From: CAWCKS01 sp963796195
Lineage (GTDB): Bacteria; Pseudomonadota; Alphaproteobacteria; Rhizobiales; Xanthobacteraceae
Assembly: GCA_963796195.1 (NCBI GenBank)
Contig: CAWCKS010000005.1
Span: 1 to 64,000, forward strand
Direction: 5' to 3'
DNA length: 64,000 bases
How positions within the stretch are numbered: position 1 is the stretch's first letter; each line of letters opens with the position of its first letter. Positions 17,518 to 26,128 of this stretch are shown here, piece after piece. The notes beneath the pieces were generated by a model. That model searched no databases, was not told where the DNA came from, and saw only the letters and a program-made list of their open reading frames with translations. The position numbers were made by a program, and so were the translations under genes.

Positions 17518-18187
17518 ATGCGCGCAGACAGCAGAGAAACCGTCGATGATCTCCTGAACGTCGCCGAGCGGTTGTTCGCCCGTCACGGCGTCGAGCAGGT
17601 CGCGCTGACCCGGATCGTCGGCTCGAGCCGCCAAAAGAACCGTTCCGCGCTGCACTATCATTTTGGCTCACGCGAGGGCGTGCTGAAGGCCGTGCTCGAT
17701 CGGCGTCTGAAACACATCAACGCGCTGCGCCTGGAGACACTTGATCGCCCGGCACGATGCAACGACCTCGCCAGAGTAATCCGCGCGCTGGTCGAGCCGC
17801 TTTGCCTTGTCGCGCTCAACGAGCCGTGGGGCGCCGACTACATCAGCATCCTGGCGCAGGTCAGTTTCCATCCGACGTTGCTCGGCGAGAGTGTGCTGGA
17901 CGATGCCAATCTGTCGTCGGTGCGCCGCTGCAAGAAGCTGGTGATCGACGCGCTGCCGATGATCCGGCCGGCGACGCTCAATCGCCGCTTTCGCTGGTTG
18001 ACGGACAGTGTTGTCCTCGCGGTGGCGCGATGGGCCCGTGACGGTTCGAATTCGGGGCGCGCGCGTGACGTGATGGAGAAGTCTGGTCGAGGAATTCATC
18101 GCTTACGGTGCCGCCGGGCTCGCTGCGCGAGCGGTTGAGGCCGGTCGGCCCAATGTGACGGTTGCCGCGCGACGCGCGGCGCGCTGA
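17518..18187 (+). pseudogene. TetR-family regulator, one +1 frame shift near the C-terminus
   Basis: Restored length about 222 residues. N-terminal TetR HTH (DDLLNVAERLFARHG, then TRIVGSSRQKNRSALHYHFGS, then REGVLKAVLDRR). An extra base at ~18082-18084 moves the frame after DVMEK; removing it gives a family-like end, LVEEFIAYGAAGLAARAVEAG..., stopping at 18187. The unrepaired protein would stop at 18138 with a short foreign tail and might still bind DNA. It probably represses itself and the divergent MFS/P450 genes through the palindrome at 17456. Confidence 0.75.
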
Positions 18188-18255
18188 GCCGTGCAACGCG
18201 AGGTCCGCGCGACCAGCTTGAGCGCCATCCTACTTCTTTGAAACGGGAGCCCAAG

Positions 18256-19251
18256 ATGTCCAGGAAAATTTACAAGAACAAGAAAGTTTGGGGGAGCTTC
18301 GCGCTCCTTGCCGTCGCTGCGCTGCTTGCGTCACCCGCGAAGGCGCAGAGCGACTGGCCGACGCGGCCGATCCACATCATCGTACCTTACGCCGCCGGCG
18401 GGCCGACTGACCTGACGATCCGCACGCTGGCGCCTGTCGTCTCGAGCCAACTCGGGCAGCCTGTCGTTGTCGAGAACAAGCTTGGCGGTGCGACCATGAC
18501 CGCAACTCAGGCGGTGGTCGCGGCAGAGCCCGACGGCTACACGATCGGCGCCGCCGCCGCTCCTCTTGCCCTCAACACGGCGCTTGGCGTCGCGACGCCC
18601 TACGATCCGATCAAGGACCTCAAGCACGTCATCAAGCTGGTCGACGTGCCGGCCTGCGTGCTCGTCAATCCAAAACATCCGGCCAAAACCTTCGGCGAGC
18701 TCGTGACCTGGGCGAAGGCACAGACGGAGCCGGTGCTGTTTGCGACCGCAGGCGCGGGCAGCATGCCGCACCTGTGGTTCTCCTATGTCGCGAGCAAGCT
18801 CGGCTTCAAGGTCAAGCATGTCGGCTACCGCGGCTCGGCGCCGGCGCTGCTCGATCTCATCGCGGGCAGCGTCAACCTGATGGTCGACGCCTACAACCCG
18901 AGCTGCCAGCGCCAGGCCACCGGCGAAGTGCGCGTCCTGGGCTATGCCTGGGACAAGCGGCTCGCGGTCCAGCCGGATGTTCCGACGCTGAAGGAGCAGG
19001 GCTTTGACATCGCGCCGGCGGCGGCGACGTTTGGCATCATCGCGCCGAAGGCGACGCCTGATGAGATCATCGCGAAGCTCAACACGGCCTTCAACAAGGC
19101 GCTGAACGATCCTGCCGCGCGCGCCGTGCTCGAGAAGAACAGTCTGCTGCCCTCAGGCGGCACGCCGGCCGACTACAAAGCGTTCGTCGCGGACCAGATC
19201 CAGCAATGGACCAAGGTCGCCAAGGACAACCACATCGAGGCGGAGCAGTAG
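18256..19251 (+). CDS. Bug-type periplasmic solute-binding protein (TTT family)
   Basis: 331 residues. Signal peptide with basic start and cleavage near AKAQS (residues ~28-33). The body begins WPTRPIHIIVPYAAGGPTD, the hallmark of Bug receptors of tripartite tricarboxylate transporters, and later has HVGYRGSAPALLDLIAGSV. Such proteins bind carboxylates or aromatic acids. No TctA/TctB membrane genes are in the window, so it is an orphan receptor, common in this type of genome. GGGAG precedes the ATG. It follows the TetR gene and may respond to the same regulator. Confidence 0.85.
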   Translation: MSRKIYKNKKVWGSFALLAVAALLASPAKAQSDWPTRPIHIIVPYAAGGPTDLTIRTLAPVVSSQLGQPVVVENKLGGATMTATQAVVAAEPDGYTIGAAAAPLALNTALGVATPYDPIKDLKHVIKLVDVPACVLVNPKHPAKTFGELVTWAKAQTEPVLFATAGAGSMPHLWFSYVASKLGFKVKHVGYRGSAPALLDLIAGSVNLMVDAYNPSCQRQATGEVRVLGYAWDKRLAVQPDVPTLKEQGFDIAPAAATFGIIAPKATPDEIIAKLNTAFNKALNDPAARAVLEKNSLLPSGGTPADYKAFVADQIQQWTKVAKDNHIEAEQ

Positions 19252-19260
19252 GGCGTGGGA

Positions 19261-19848
19261 TTATTGCGCCGGCGCGGGTGAGGCGACTGCACCGCCCGCC
19301 ACCATCTGCGCGCGGATGCGGCGGCGAACGATCAGGCGAAACACGACGTACTGGATCGCGAACGCCGCGAGCTTGGCGCCGAGCAGCACGACCGTGACGT
19401 AGAACGTCCACAGCCTCATGTTGCCCGTGAGCGCGGTCGCTACCGTGCCGGCGCCTAGCACGAACATCAGCGCGGCCCAACAGTAGCCCGCCGCGAGGAT
19501 CAGGTCGGGCGCGGTCTGGCGCACGATCTCGGGCATGTAGCGCTCCATCCAGTTGCGGCGGAGCATGATCGAGCCGATCGCGAAATGCGCGATCGACGGC
19601 TTCACCAGCACGAAGCGCGGATCATTGGTGAGCAGCGTCGCGCTGCCGAGCACGACCACGAGCGCGACGCTCGCCAGCGTCATCAGGTCGAGGTGCTGGC
19701 CGCGAACTCTTGCGACGATGTACTGGCCGATCGCGCCGGCAATCCCGACGCCGGTCGCGATCAGGATGCTGTCGGTCGCGAGATAGACCGCGAGGAAGAC
19801 GATGGTGGAGAAGAAGTCGACGAACAGGCGGCGGAAGACGTCTTTCAT
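19261..19848 (-). CDS. inner membrane septation protein (YciB/IspZ type)
   Basis: 195 residues with five or six hydrophobic segments. The pattern FVDFFSTIVFLAVYL, then LTNDPRFVLVKPSI, then RRNWMERYMPEIV matches the YciB/IspZ family, which helps cell-envelope integrity and division. It is convergent with the Bug gene with only 9 bp between. A palindromic repeat lies upstream. Confidence 0.7.
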   Translation of the reverse strand: MKDVFRRLFVDFFSTIVFLAVYLATDSILIATGVGIAGAIGQYIVARVRGQHLDLMTLASVALVVVLGSATLLTNDPRFVLVKPSIAHFAIGSIMLRRNWMERYMPEIVRQTAPDLILAAGYCWAALMFVLGAGTVATALTGNMRLWTFYVTVVLLGAKLAAFAIQYVVFRLIVRRRIRAQMVAGGAVASPAPAQ

Positions 19849-19894
19849 GGTGTGGTCCTGATCAGGGGCAGGGACTGAGTTTCAGGCTTTCGGC

Positions 19895-20003
19895 TGTCAT
19901 GCCCCGCTTCAAGCGCGGGGCATCCAGTACTCCGTGTCGCCGATTGTTTCAAACAATGTTCGACACAGATTACTGGATCGCCCGGTCAAGCCGGGCGATG
20001 ACA
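19895..20003. repeat. paired palindromic repeat (TGTCAT...ATGACA)
   Basis: Begins TGTCATGCCCCGC and ends CGGGCGATGACA, with two internal hairpins (CCCCGCTTCAAGCGCGGGG and CCCGGTCAAGCCGGG) and inner CCAGTA/TACTGG boxes in inverted order. A BIME-like mosaic between the yciB-type gene and the carotenoid oxygenase gene. Different in sequence from the GTCGTCCCC family. Confidence 0.65.
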
Positions 20004-20031
20004 GATGTAGTGTGTCGCGAGCGTCACTCGG

Positions 20032-21439
20032 TCACCCCGCATTCACCCAGTTGCCGTGGAATCCCGCGGGCACGCGATGGTCGAGCTTGACCAGCGCGAC
20101 GGGGCCGGACTCGATGTCTGTTGCGTTGAACACCGCGAGGTCGCTGCGGTTTTCACCGGCGCGATAGACGGTGGCGAGCAGCCAGCCGTCGCCTTCCTTC
20201 GCGTCTTTGCCGCGCTCGACGAACACCGGCTCGGAAACCTGGTCGCCGGCAGCGAACTGGAAGCGCACAGTCTTGTTCTTCGCGAGATCGACATGACTGA
20301 TGCCGCCGAAGCCGACGCCCGAGCCGGACAGACCGTCCGGCGGATGCAAACCAGCCGTGGCGGGTGGCGAAGCCGGCGTGGCGGTCGTCGACGCGCGGGA
20401 ATTCACCGGCGACGTCGTCGAGATAGCGGCGCGTGAAGCGGTCGGTATTGCCGGCAAGGTCAAAAGTCCAGCGGCACAGCCGGGCGCGGCTCTTGTCCGG
20501 ATCGGTGCGCGAGCCATCGGGATGCGGAAACAGCGGCGGCTCCTCGAACTGCATGACGTCGGCGATGATTTTGTCACCTTCCTCCCACGCGTTCATGACA
20601 TGGAAGACATAGCAGGCCTCGCCGCGGAACCAGACGATGTCATTGACCGAGCCGCCGCGCTTCATCACGCCGACATAAGAACCCTTGTCCGGTTCCCAGG
20701 CGTAGGGCGGCTTGCCGCTCATCGCGCGCTGTAGGCTGCCGGTCAGCGGCAGGATCGGGAACAGCACGTGTTTCTCGGTGACGACGAAGTCGTGCACCAT
20801 GCTGGCGAACGGCGCCTCGAAGCGCTGGAATGAGCTGACGCGGCCTTCGCGATCGAGCACGCCATAGGACACCTTCGGCGAGAACGGGCCCGCGGCGTTG
20901 TAGCCGAAGAACAGCATCTCGCCGGTGACGGGATCGATCTTCGGATGCGCTGTGAAAGGGCCGGCGATGCTGCCGCCGAAGTCGCGGCTGCCGAGCGTCT
21001 TGAGCGTCGTCGGTTCGATCTCGGTCGGCAGGTGGCCTTCTTCCAGCGCGTAAAGTTTTCCCGCGTGATGAACGATGTTGGTGTTGGCGACGCCGCCATT
21101 CGCTGGCGTGCCTGATGGCGCGTCGGGCAGGGTCTGGCCGAAGCCGCCGTAGAGCGCGCGGCCGGCATCGTGCTCGGCCATGAACTTTGGCGTACGGACC
21201 CAGCGGTTGCGGTAGCTCGCCTTGCCGTTCTCGAGATGGAAGGCGTGCAGCATGCCGTCGCCGACGAACCAGTGCGCTGATGGCGATGGGAATTGCGGAT
21301 TCGGCCCGTTGCGATAGAGCGTGCCGTTCAAGTCGCGCGGCAACTCGCCTTCGATGGTGAGGTTCGGCGCATCCGCTTCGAACGAAATCGGAGCTATGTT
21401 GTCGCGCTTGGGTAGGCCGACGGTCTCGGGCTGGGTCAT
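20032..21439 (-). pseudogene. carotenoid oxygenase (RPE65 family), one +1 frame shift
   Basis: Restored length about 468 residues. The four iron-binding His are in FTAHPKID, SMVHDFVV, CYVFHVMNAW and the C-terminal GFHGNWVN. Other family marks are RNGPNPQF near the N-terminus and FEEPPLFPHPDG. A frame shift between about 20310 and 20350 separates the first ~365 residues from the last ~100. It should cleave a carotenoid, apocarotenoid or lignostilbene-like double bond with O2. It starts 18 bp after the upstream membrane-protein stop, so both are one transcription unit under the TetR regulator at 22119. Confidence 0.8.
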
Positions 21440-21457
21440 GATCTCCTCCTCAAAATC

Positions 21458-22016
21458 TCAAAATCGGATCGTTGCGGTCTCGCCGAGGCCGCGATGCGGA
21501 TACCACTTGGTGAATTGCACCGCGCTTGAGCGCAGCACGAAGGTCAGTGCGAGCCCCGCCCACAGCGGCAGCCAGGGCAGGTAGATCGCGAGAATGTCGA
21601 TCGCCATCATCAAGGCCATGGCGGCTGGCCCACACCCATGTCAGCACGTAGTTGATCTGCACGAATGTCGGCTCGCGCTGGGTCGCTTCGTCGACTCGCT
21701 CGCGGGCGTATTGCAGGGTGAACGGGCGGCGCAGCGCGATCGAGATCAGCGCCACCGCGAAAATGCCGAGGTCGAGGGCGAGTCGAATTTCCAGGCCGCT
21801 CCACTCGGTCGCGGTGAGGATAAAATAGGCCGCGAGTCCGGCGAACATCGTGGTCGAGGCGAGCCCAATTGCCTTCGGCGTGCGGCCGCGCAGGTGGTCG
21901 GCCAGATTGATGGCGAGGCTGACGAGGGCTGCGACCGCGACGCTTGTCGTCAGCGAGGCGACATAGGCCATCGCAGTGAAGGCCATGTAGGGGCTCAGGA
22001 TCAGGAAGAACAGCAT
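21458..22016 (-). pseudogene. small multi-pass membrane protein, one +1 frame shift
   Basis: Restored length about 185 residues with five or six hydrophobic helices (MLFFLILSPYMAF, SVAVAALVSLAINLADHL, LASTTMFAGLAAYFI). An extra base at ~21624-21628 breaks the frame after YVLTWVWA; without it the protein continues AMALMMAIDILAIYLPW and ends ETATIRF. No family recognised with confidence. First gene of the unit with the carotenoid oxygenase and divergent from the TetR gene. Confidence 0.65.
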
Positions 22017-22029
22017 TGGCGGATGCTCG

Positions 22030-22048
22030 ATCTTTACAATGTAAAGAT
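22030..22048. promoter_or_regulatory. operator 1 of the TetR/membrane-protein divergent promoter
   Basis: ATCTTTACA-A-TGTAAAGAT, a perfect 19-bp palindrome 14 bp before the membrane-protein start. A 16-of-19 match lies at 22082-22100. Confidence 0.7.
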
Positions 22049-22081
22049 ACTTATAGCGGTTTCCGGCAGGGGTCAAGCGAA

Positions 22082-22100
22082 ATCTTGACAGTGTAAAAAT
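22082..22100. promoter_or_regulatory. operator 2 of the same divergent promoter
   Basis: ATCTTGACAGTGTAAAAAT matches operator 1 at 16 of 19 positions and lies 18 bp before the TetR start. Centre-to-centre distance to operator 1 is 52 bp (about five DNA turns). TTGACA within it could double as a -35 box. Confidence 0.6.
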
Positions 22101-22118
22101 GCCGCAGGATAAGGGCTC

Positions 22119-22787
22119 ATGAAACCGCAGCCAAAACCCCCGCAAAAACCGGCGAAACCGTCCGCAAAACAGGGTGTTGCGCGGCACCAGTCCTATCATC
22201 ACGGCGATTTGCACGACGCCCTGTTGAAGGCCGCCGAAACCGTGCTCGAGCGTGACGGCGTGCAGGGTCTGACCTTGCGCGCCGCCGCACGCGAGGCGGG
22301 CGTCTCGCACGCAGCTCCAACGCATCATTTCGGCGACATGACCGGCTTGCTCAGCGAACTCGCCGCAGTCGGCTTTCGCAGGTTCGGTGCGGCGCTGCGT
22401 GAAGCGGCCGCACAGCAGGGTTCGGCGCATGCGCGGCTCGATGCGATGGGCATGGCTTACGTGACGTTCGCGCGAACATATCCGGGGCTGTTCATGCTGA
22501 TGTTCCGCTCGGAGCGGCTCGACTTCGATCGGCCGGCGCTGCGCGACGCCATGACCGACTCGAACACCGCGCTTGCCGCCGGCGTCGGCGCGCAGCTCGG
22601 CGAAATCGTCACTCCGGGCCGGCTGACGCTTGCGCAGGCCGCCGAGATGGTCCGCGCCTGGTCGATCGTGCACGGCTTTGCCGTGCTGCTGCTCGATCAC
22701 CGGCTCGACCGCTTTCTTGATCTCGTGCCCAACGGCAATCCGGACGGCCTGCTGCAAGCCGTGCTGCGCGGCCCGCCGCGCGGATAG
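22119..22787 (+). CDS. TetR-family regulator (WHG-type C-terminal domain)
   Basis: 222 residues. HTH at ~25-75 (YHHGDLHDALLKAAETVLE, then GVQGLTLRAAAREAGVSHA, then APTHHFGDMTGLLSELA). The C-terminal part with GMAYVTFARTYPGLFMLMFRSE is typical of the TetR subgroup with a WHG domain. AGGATAAGGG precedes the ATG. It probably represses itself and the divergent membrane protein/carotenoid oxygenase pair through the two 19-bp operators. Confidence 0.85.
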   Translation: MKPQPKPPQKPAKPSAKQGVARHQSYHHGDLHDALLKAAETVLERDGVQGLTLRAAAREAGVSHAAPTHHFGDMTGLLSELAAVGFRRFGAALREAAAQQGSAHARLDAMGMAYVTFARTYPGLFMLMFRSERLDFDRPALRDAMTDSNTALAAGVGAQLGEIVTPGRLTLAQAAEMVRAWSIVHGFAVLLLDHRLDRFLDLVPNGNPDGLLQAVLRGPPRG

Positions 22788-22804
22788 AGATTTCGGATCG
22801 AAGC

Positions 22805-23500
22805 TTATTGCGCGAGTTCGGTGGCGCGGCCGGGCGTGCCCTCGATCCTGACCTTGTCCTTGGTGCAATCGAAGCCGCGTGCGCCGTCGGCGATTTTGCG
22901 CGCGAGCTCGTTGGCGTTGGCATTGGCCGCGACGTCGATATAGGCGATGTGACACACAGCGCCTGGCGGCAGCCGGGTCACCACCAGCATCTGCTTGTCG
23001 CGCGGGCGGCCGTCCTTGTCGGGATCGTTGTTGTCGGCCAGCGACCAGCGCTGGATGATCGCAAACGGCCGGCTGGCGGTCCGGCGCGACCGCCATTCGA
23101 CCGTGGTGCCGGCCGAACTGAACGGACCGAACCATTTCTTGGCCGCGGGCTCCTTGTCGGCGAACGCGCGATTGCGGCCGACCGAGACGGTTTCGCGCAA
23201 ATCGTTCTCCGCGATCACCACGACAAAGCCATGGGTGCCGGAACAAACCCGCGTCCCGCCGTCCTCCGGCGCAGGCTTGCGGCGCGGCCGCTCGGAACGG
23301 CAGTCCTGTTCGGCCGTGGAGGTATAAGTGCTGACGTTATCCGCCGGAGTTTGCGCACGGGCCGGCACGGGGCACAGCGCGATTGCGCCGAGAGCGATCA
23401 GCATTGGCCCAAGCGGCCACGCTGCAGAGGCCGATCCTGTCACGTGAAAATCCCCAGCCGGAACACGACCATGCCATGACAGCAGTGAATCGTGACGCAT
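22805..23500 (-). CDS. secreted hypothetical protein
   Basis: 231 residues as the longest frame. A hydrophobic signal core GPMLIALGAIALCPVPARAQT ends in a good cleavage site; ATG 23404 lies inside it, so the true start is probably between 23404 and 23500. The mature protein has five Cys-bearing segments (EQDCRS, RVCSG, AVCHIAY, GFDCTK) and FSSAGTTVEW, resembling the periplasmic SPOR-less IalB-like proteins only in general style. Unknown function. Divergent from the SET-domain gene. Confidence 0.6.
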   Translation of the reverse strand: MRHDSLLSWHGRVPAGDFHVTGSASAAWPLGPMLIALGAIALCPVPARAQTPADNVSTYTSTAEQDCRSERPRRKPAPEDGGTRVCSGTHGFVVVIAENDLRETVSVGRNRAFADKEPAAKKWFGPFSSAGTTVEWRSRRTASRPFAIIQRWSLADNNDPDKDGRPRDKQMLVVTRLPPGAVCHIAYIDVAANANANELARKIADGARGFDCTKDKVRIEGTPGRATELAQ

Positions 23501-23606
23501 TCAATGGGGATTGGCATGAAGCTCGCATGGTTCGTGCGGTGACTTTTCCAGTGGAATCGTTCAAACAGGGCGCCCTCGCGTCGTAAATCCTCTCGTACAG
23601 TTGGTC

Positions 23607-24191
23607 ATGACGGTTGTTTCCAAACGTAAGCCTTATCGCGTCGGGCGCTCGCGCACCGGCCTCGGCCTCTTCGCTACAAAAGAAATCGAAAAGGGGACTC
23701 GCATCGTCGAATATTTCGGCCCGCTGCTCGATTGTTCGAAGCCGAAGGATGATGCGATCGAGAACAAGTATCTGTTCGAGCTGAACGGCCGCTGGACCAT
23801 CGACGGTTCGGTCCGCCGCAACATCGCGCGCTACGCCAATCACGCCTGCCGGCCGAATGCCGAATCCGACGTCCATCCGCGGCTGAAGAAGGTTTACATC
23901 CGCGCCATCAAGAAGATCCGGCCCGGCGACGAGATCACCTACGACTACGGCACCGATTACTTCAAGGAGTACCTGAAGCCGATCGGCTGCCGGTGCACGT
24001 CGTGCGAGACCAAGCGCAAGGCGGCACGCGCCGAGGAACGCGCGAAGAAGAAGCGGGCTTTGGCACGACGGCAGAAGCGGGCGCTGAACGGCCAAGTCCT
24101 CAATGGCAACGCCGGCAACGGCCGTGCCACTGCCAATGGGAAGGCCCCCGCAAAACGATCGCGCCGCGTTGGGGGTGCGGCGCGCCACTGA
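23607..24191 (+). CDS. SET-domain protein (putative lysine methyltransferase)
   Basis: 194 residues. SET domain at ~8-115: GRSRTGLGLFATKEIEKG, the NHACRPNAE motif and EITYDYGTDY, the catalytic Tyr region; then a post-SET cluster GCRCTSCETK (C-x-C-x2-C) which in eukaryotic enzymes binds zinc. The C-terminal ~65 residues are Lys/Arg/Ala/Gly-rich, like a nucleic-acid-binding tail. It should methylate protein lysines using S-adenosylmethionine; the target in bacteria is unknown. ATG 23607 chosen over TTG 23601. Confidence 0.85.
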   Translation: MTVVSKRKPYRVGRSRTGLGLFATKEIEKGTRIVEYFGPLLDCSKPKDDAIENKYLFELNGRWTIDGSVRRNIARYANHACRPNAESDVHPRLKKVYIRAIKKIRPGDEITYDYGTDYFKEYLKPIGCRCTSCETKRKAARAEERAKKKRALARRQKRALNGQVLNGNAGNGRATANGKAPAKRSRRVGGAARH

Positions 24192-24230
24192 TCGATCACA
24201 GGCGTTTGGTCCAAGCCGCAGCGACGGTCA

Positions 24231-24479
24231 TCATCTCCAGCCGAGCAGGCCGTGCAGCAACTGCCGCTCGAACAAATCGATTTGCGCGTAGACGTAGCGG
24301 CCGGCGTCATGGACCAGCGCTTCCGGCACCTGCAGCTGGCGTGCGAGGATCCGCGCCAGCAGTTTGCCGGCCCATGCTGCGCAGAGTGTCGTGATCGACG
24401 ATGCGGCGATGGTTCGGATCAGGGCAGGGAGAAGGGGCAACATCGAATGCTCCAGATCGATCAGTTTCGTTGCGCCCAA
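24231..24479 (-). CDS. small hypothetical protein
   Basis: 82 residues with one mildly hydrophobic stretch (MLPLLPALIRTIAASSITTLCAAW). It lies antisense to and upstream of the MmyB-type regulator gene. Coding character is reasonable but there is no family match I can name; the start could be the internal ATG 12 codons later. Confidence 0.4.
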   Translation of the reverse strand: MGATKLIDLEHSMLPLLPALIRTIAASSITTLCAAWAGKLLARILARQLQVPEALVHDAGRYVYAQIDLFERQLLHGLLGWR

Positions 24480-24588
24480 TGTCGCCGCAGCGGTGAGCGA
24501 AATCGATTACGTGCGAAGTAAGCATCCGTCGCCGGCCATGACCTGCGAGGTAATGGAAGCGCTTCGGTCCCATGTTAGCGTCGCCGCC

Positions 24589-25389
24589 ATGATGCAGATC
24601 CAGACCCAGCATGTCGGTGAGCACCTGCGCCAGTGGCGGCAGCGCCGGCGCCTCAGCCAGCTCGACCTCGCCAACGACGCCGAGATTTCCGCGCGCCATT
24701 TGAGCTTCATGGAAACCGGGCGCGCCGCGCCGTCGCGCGAGATGCTGCTGCATCTTGCCGAGCGGCTCGACGTGCCCTTGCGCGAGCGCAACGTCATGCT
24801 GGTCGCGGCGGGATTTGCCCCGGCCTTCGCGCAGCGCGGCCTCGACGATCCAGCACTCGCCTCGGCACGGCAGGCGATCGAGACCATCATGAAAGCGCAC
24901 GAACCGTTCCCCGCGATGGTCGTCGACCGGCACTGGAACCTCGTCTTCGCCAACCGCATGATCGAGCCGTTGATGGAAGGCGTCGCGCCGTCGCTGCGCC
25001 AGGGCCAGGTCAACGTGCTGCGCATCGCCTTGCATCCGGATGGCCTTGCGCTGCGCACCGTCAACCTGATCGAGTGGCGCGCGCATCTTCTGGAGCGATT
25101 GCACCGGCAGTGCGAGGCGACGGCTGACGCGCAGCTGATCGCCTTGCACGACGAGTTGAAGCGCTATCCGGTGCCGGCGCGCTCCGCGCCGCCGCCGAAG
25201 GTCGGCGACGCCGTCGTCGTGCCGTTCCAGCTGCGGCTCGGCGGCGACGTGTTGAGCTTCATCTCGACCACCATGGTGTTCGGCACACCGGTCGACATCA
25301 CGCTGTCGGAGCTCGCGCTGGAAACTTTCTTTCCGGCGGATGCAAAGACCGCCGACAAGCTGCGGGAGATGGCCCGTAACTTAAGTTAG
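24589..25389 (+). CDS. XRE-type regulator with MmyB-like ligand domain
   Basis: 266 residues. HTH_XRE at ~8-65 (LRQWRQRRRLSQLDLANDAE, then ISARHLSFMETGRAAPSRE). Then the MmyB-like domain with VVDRHWNLVFANRMIEPL and VLRIALHPDGLA, a PAS-like pocket thought to bind fatty or acyl ligands in this family. Tandem ATGs at 24589/24592; the upstream open frame from 24364 is not family-like. Targets unknown; neighbours give no clear operon. Confidence 0.85.
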   Translation: MMQIQTQHVGEHLRQWRQRRRLSQLDLANDAEISARHLSFMETGRAAPSREMLLHLAERLDVPLRERNVMLVAAGFAPAFAQRGLDDPALASARQAIETIMKAHEPFPAMVVDRHWNLVFANRMIEPLMEGVAPSLRQGQVNVLRIALHPDGLALRTVNLIEWRAHLLERLHRQCEATADAQLIALHDELKRYPVPARSAPPPKVGDAVVVPFQLRLGGDVLSFISTTMVFGTPVDITLSELALETFFPADAKTADKLREMARNLS

Positions 25390-25435
25390 GGCTTGTGACG
25401 CCGCCGCCCCGGGCCTACCTAAAGGGCCTCAGCTG

Positions 25436-26128
25436 ATGGAGGCACTGATGGCCGCGCCGTTGCAACTTCGCCTGGATGTGGTGTCCGACGTGGTCTGTCC
25501 GTGGTGCTACATCGGCAAGCGGCGGCTCGAGGGCGCGATCGCGCTGACCAAGGACGACGTCGACGTGGTCGTGCAGTGGCGGCCGTTCTTCCTCAATCCG
25601 TGGATCCCGCGCGAGGGCGTCGACCGCAACACCTACCTCGAAACCAAGTTCGGCTCGGCCGATCGTTATAAGGGCATGGCCTCGAACGTCGCTGCGGCCG
25701 CGGCCGAAGAAGGCCTCGAATACAATTCGAGCCGCATCAACCGGCAGCCCAACACCATCGACTGCCACCGGCTGATCTACTGGGCCGAGCGGATCGGGCA
25801 GTCCGGCGCCATGAAGCAGCGCCTGATGGATCTCTATTTCAAGGACGGCGCCGATCTCACCAATCCCGAGGTGCTGGTGGCGGCTGCTGCCGATTGCGGG
25901 CTTCCGGCGGACGAGGTCCGGGCGCGCCTTGCCAGTGATCTCGATGTCGAGTTGATCTCGCAGGAGGCGCAGGCTGCGGCGGACGCCGGTATCAGCGGCG
26001 TTCCGACCTTCCTGCTCGCCGGCCGCTATGCGCTGTCGGGCGCCTATCCGTCCGAGCAGCTTGCCAAGGCGATCCGCCACGTCGCGTCATTGCCCGAGGG
26101 CGAAGCCTCGCAGTCGGCAGCGGAGTGA
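25436..26128 (+). CDS. DsbA-family oxidoreductase (FrnE-like)
   Basis: 230 residues, no signal peptide. CPWC redox pair at residues 21-24 in DVVSDVVCPWCYIGKRRLE, long helical insertion, and the cis-Pro loop GISGVPTFLLAGRYALSGA near residue 190. Cytosolic FrnE-like thiol oxidoreductases assist stress tolerance or isomerise substrates. An ATG at 25448 is an alternative start. Stop is directly next to the stop of the convergent acetyltransferase-like gene. Confidence 0.85.
   Translation: MEALMAAPLQLRLDVVSDVVCPWCYIGKRRLEGAIALTKDDVDVVVQWRPFFLNPWIPREGVDRNTYLETKFGSADRYKGMASNVAAAAAEEGLEYNSSRINRQPNTIDCHRLIYWAERIGQSGAMKQRLMDLYFKDGADLTNPEVLVAAAADCGLPADEVRARLASDLDVELISQEAQAAADAGISGVPTFLLAGRYALSGAYPSEQLAKAIRHVASLPEGEASQSAAE

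Noticed and set aside
18331..18819. Minus-strand frame inside the Bug-protein gene
   Set aside because: Shadow of a well-supported gene.
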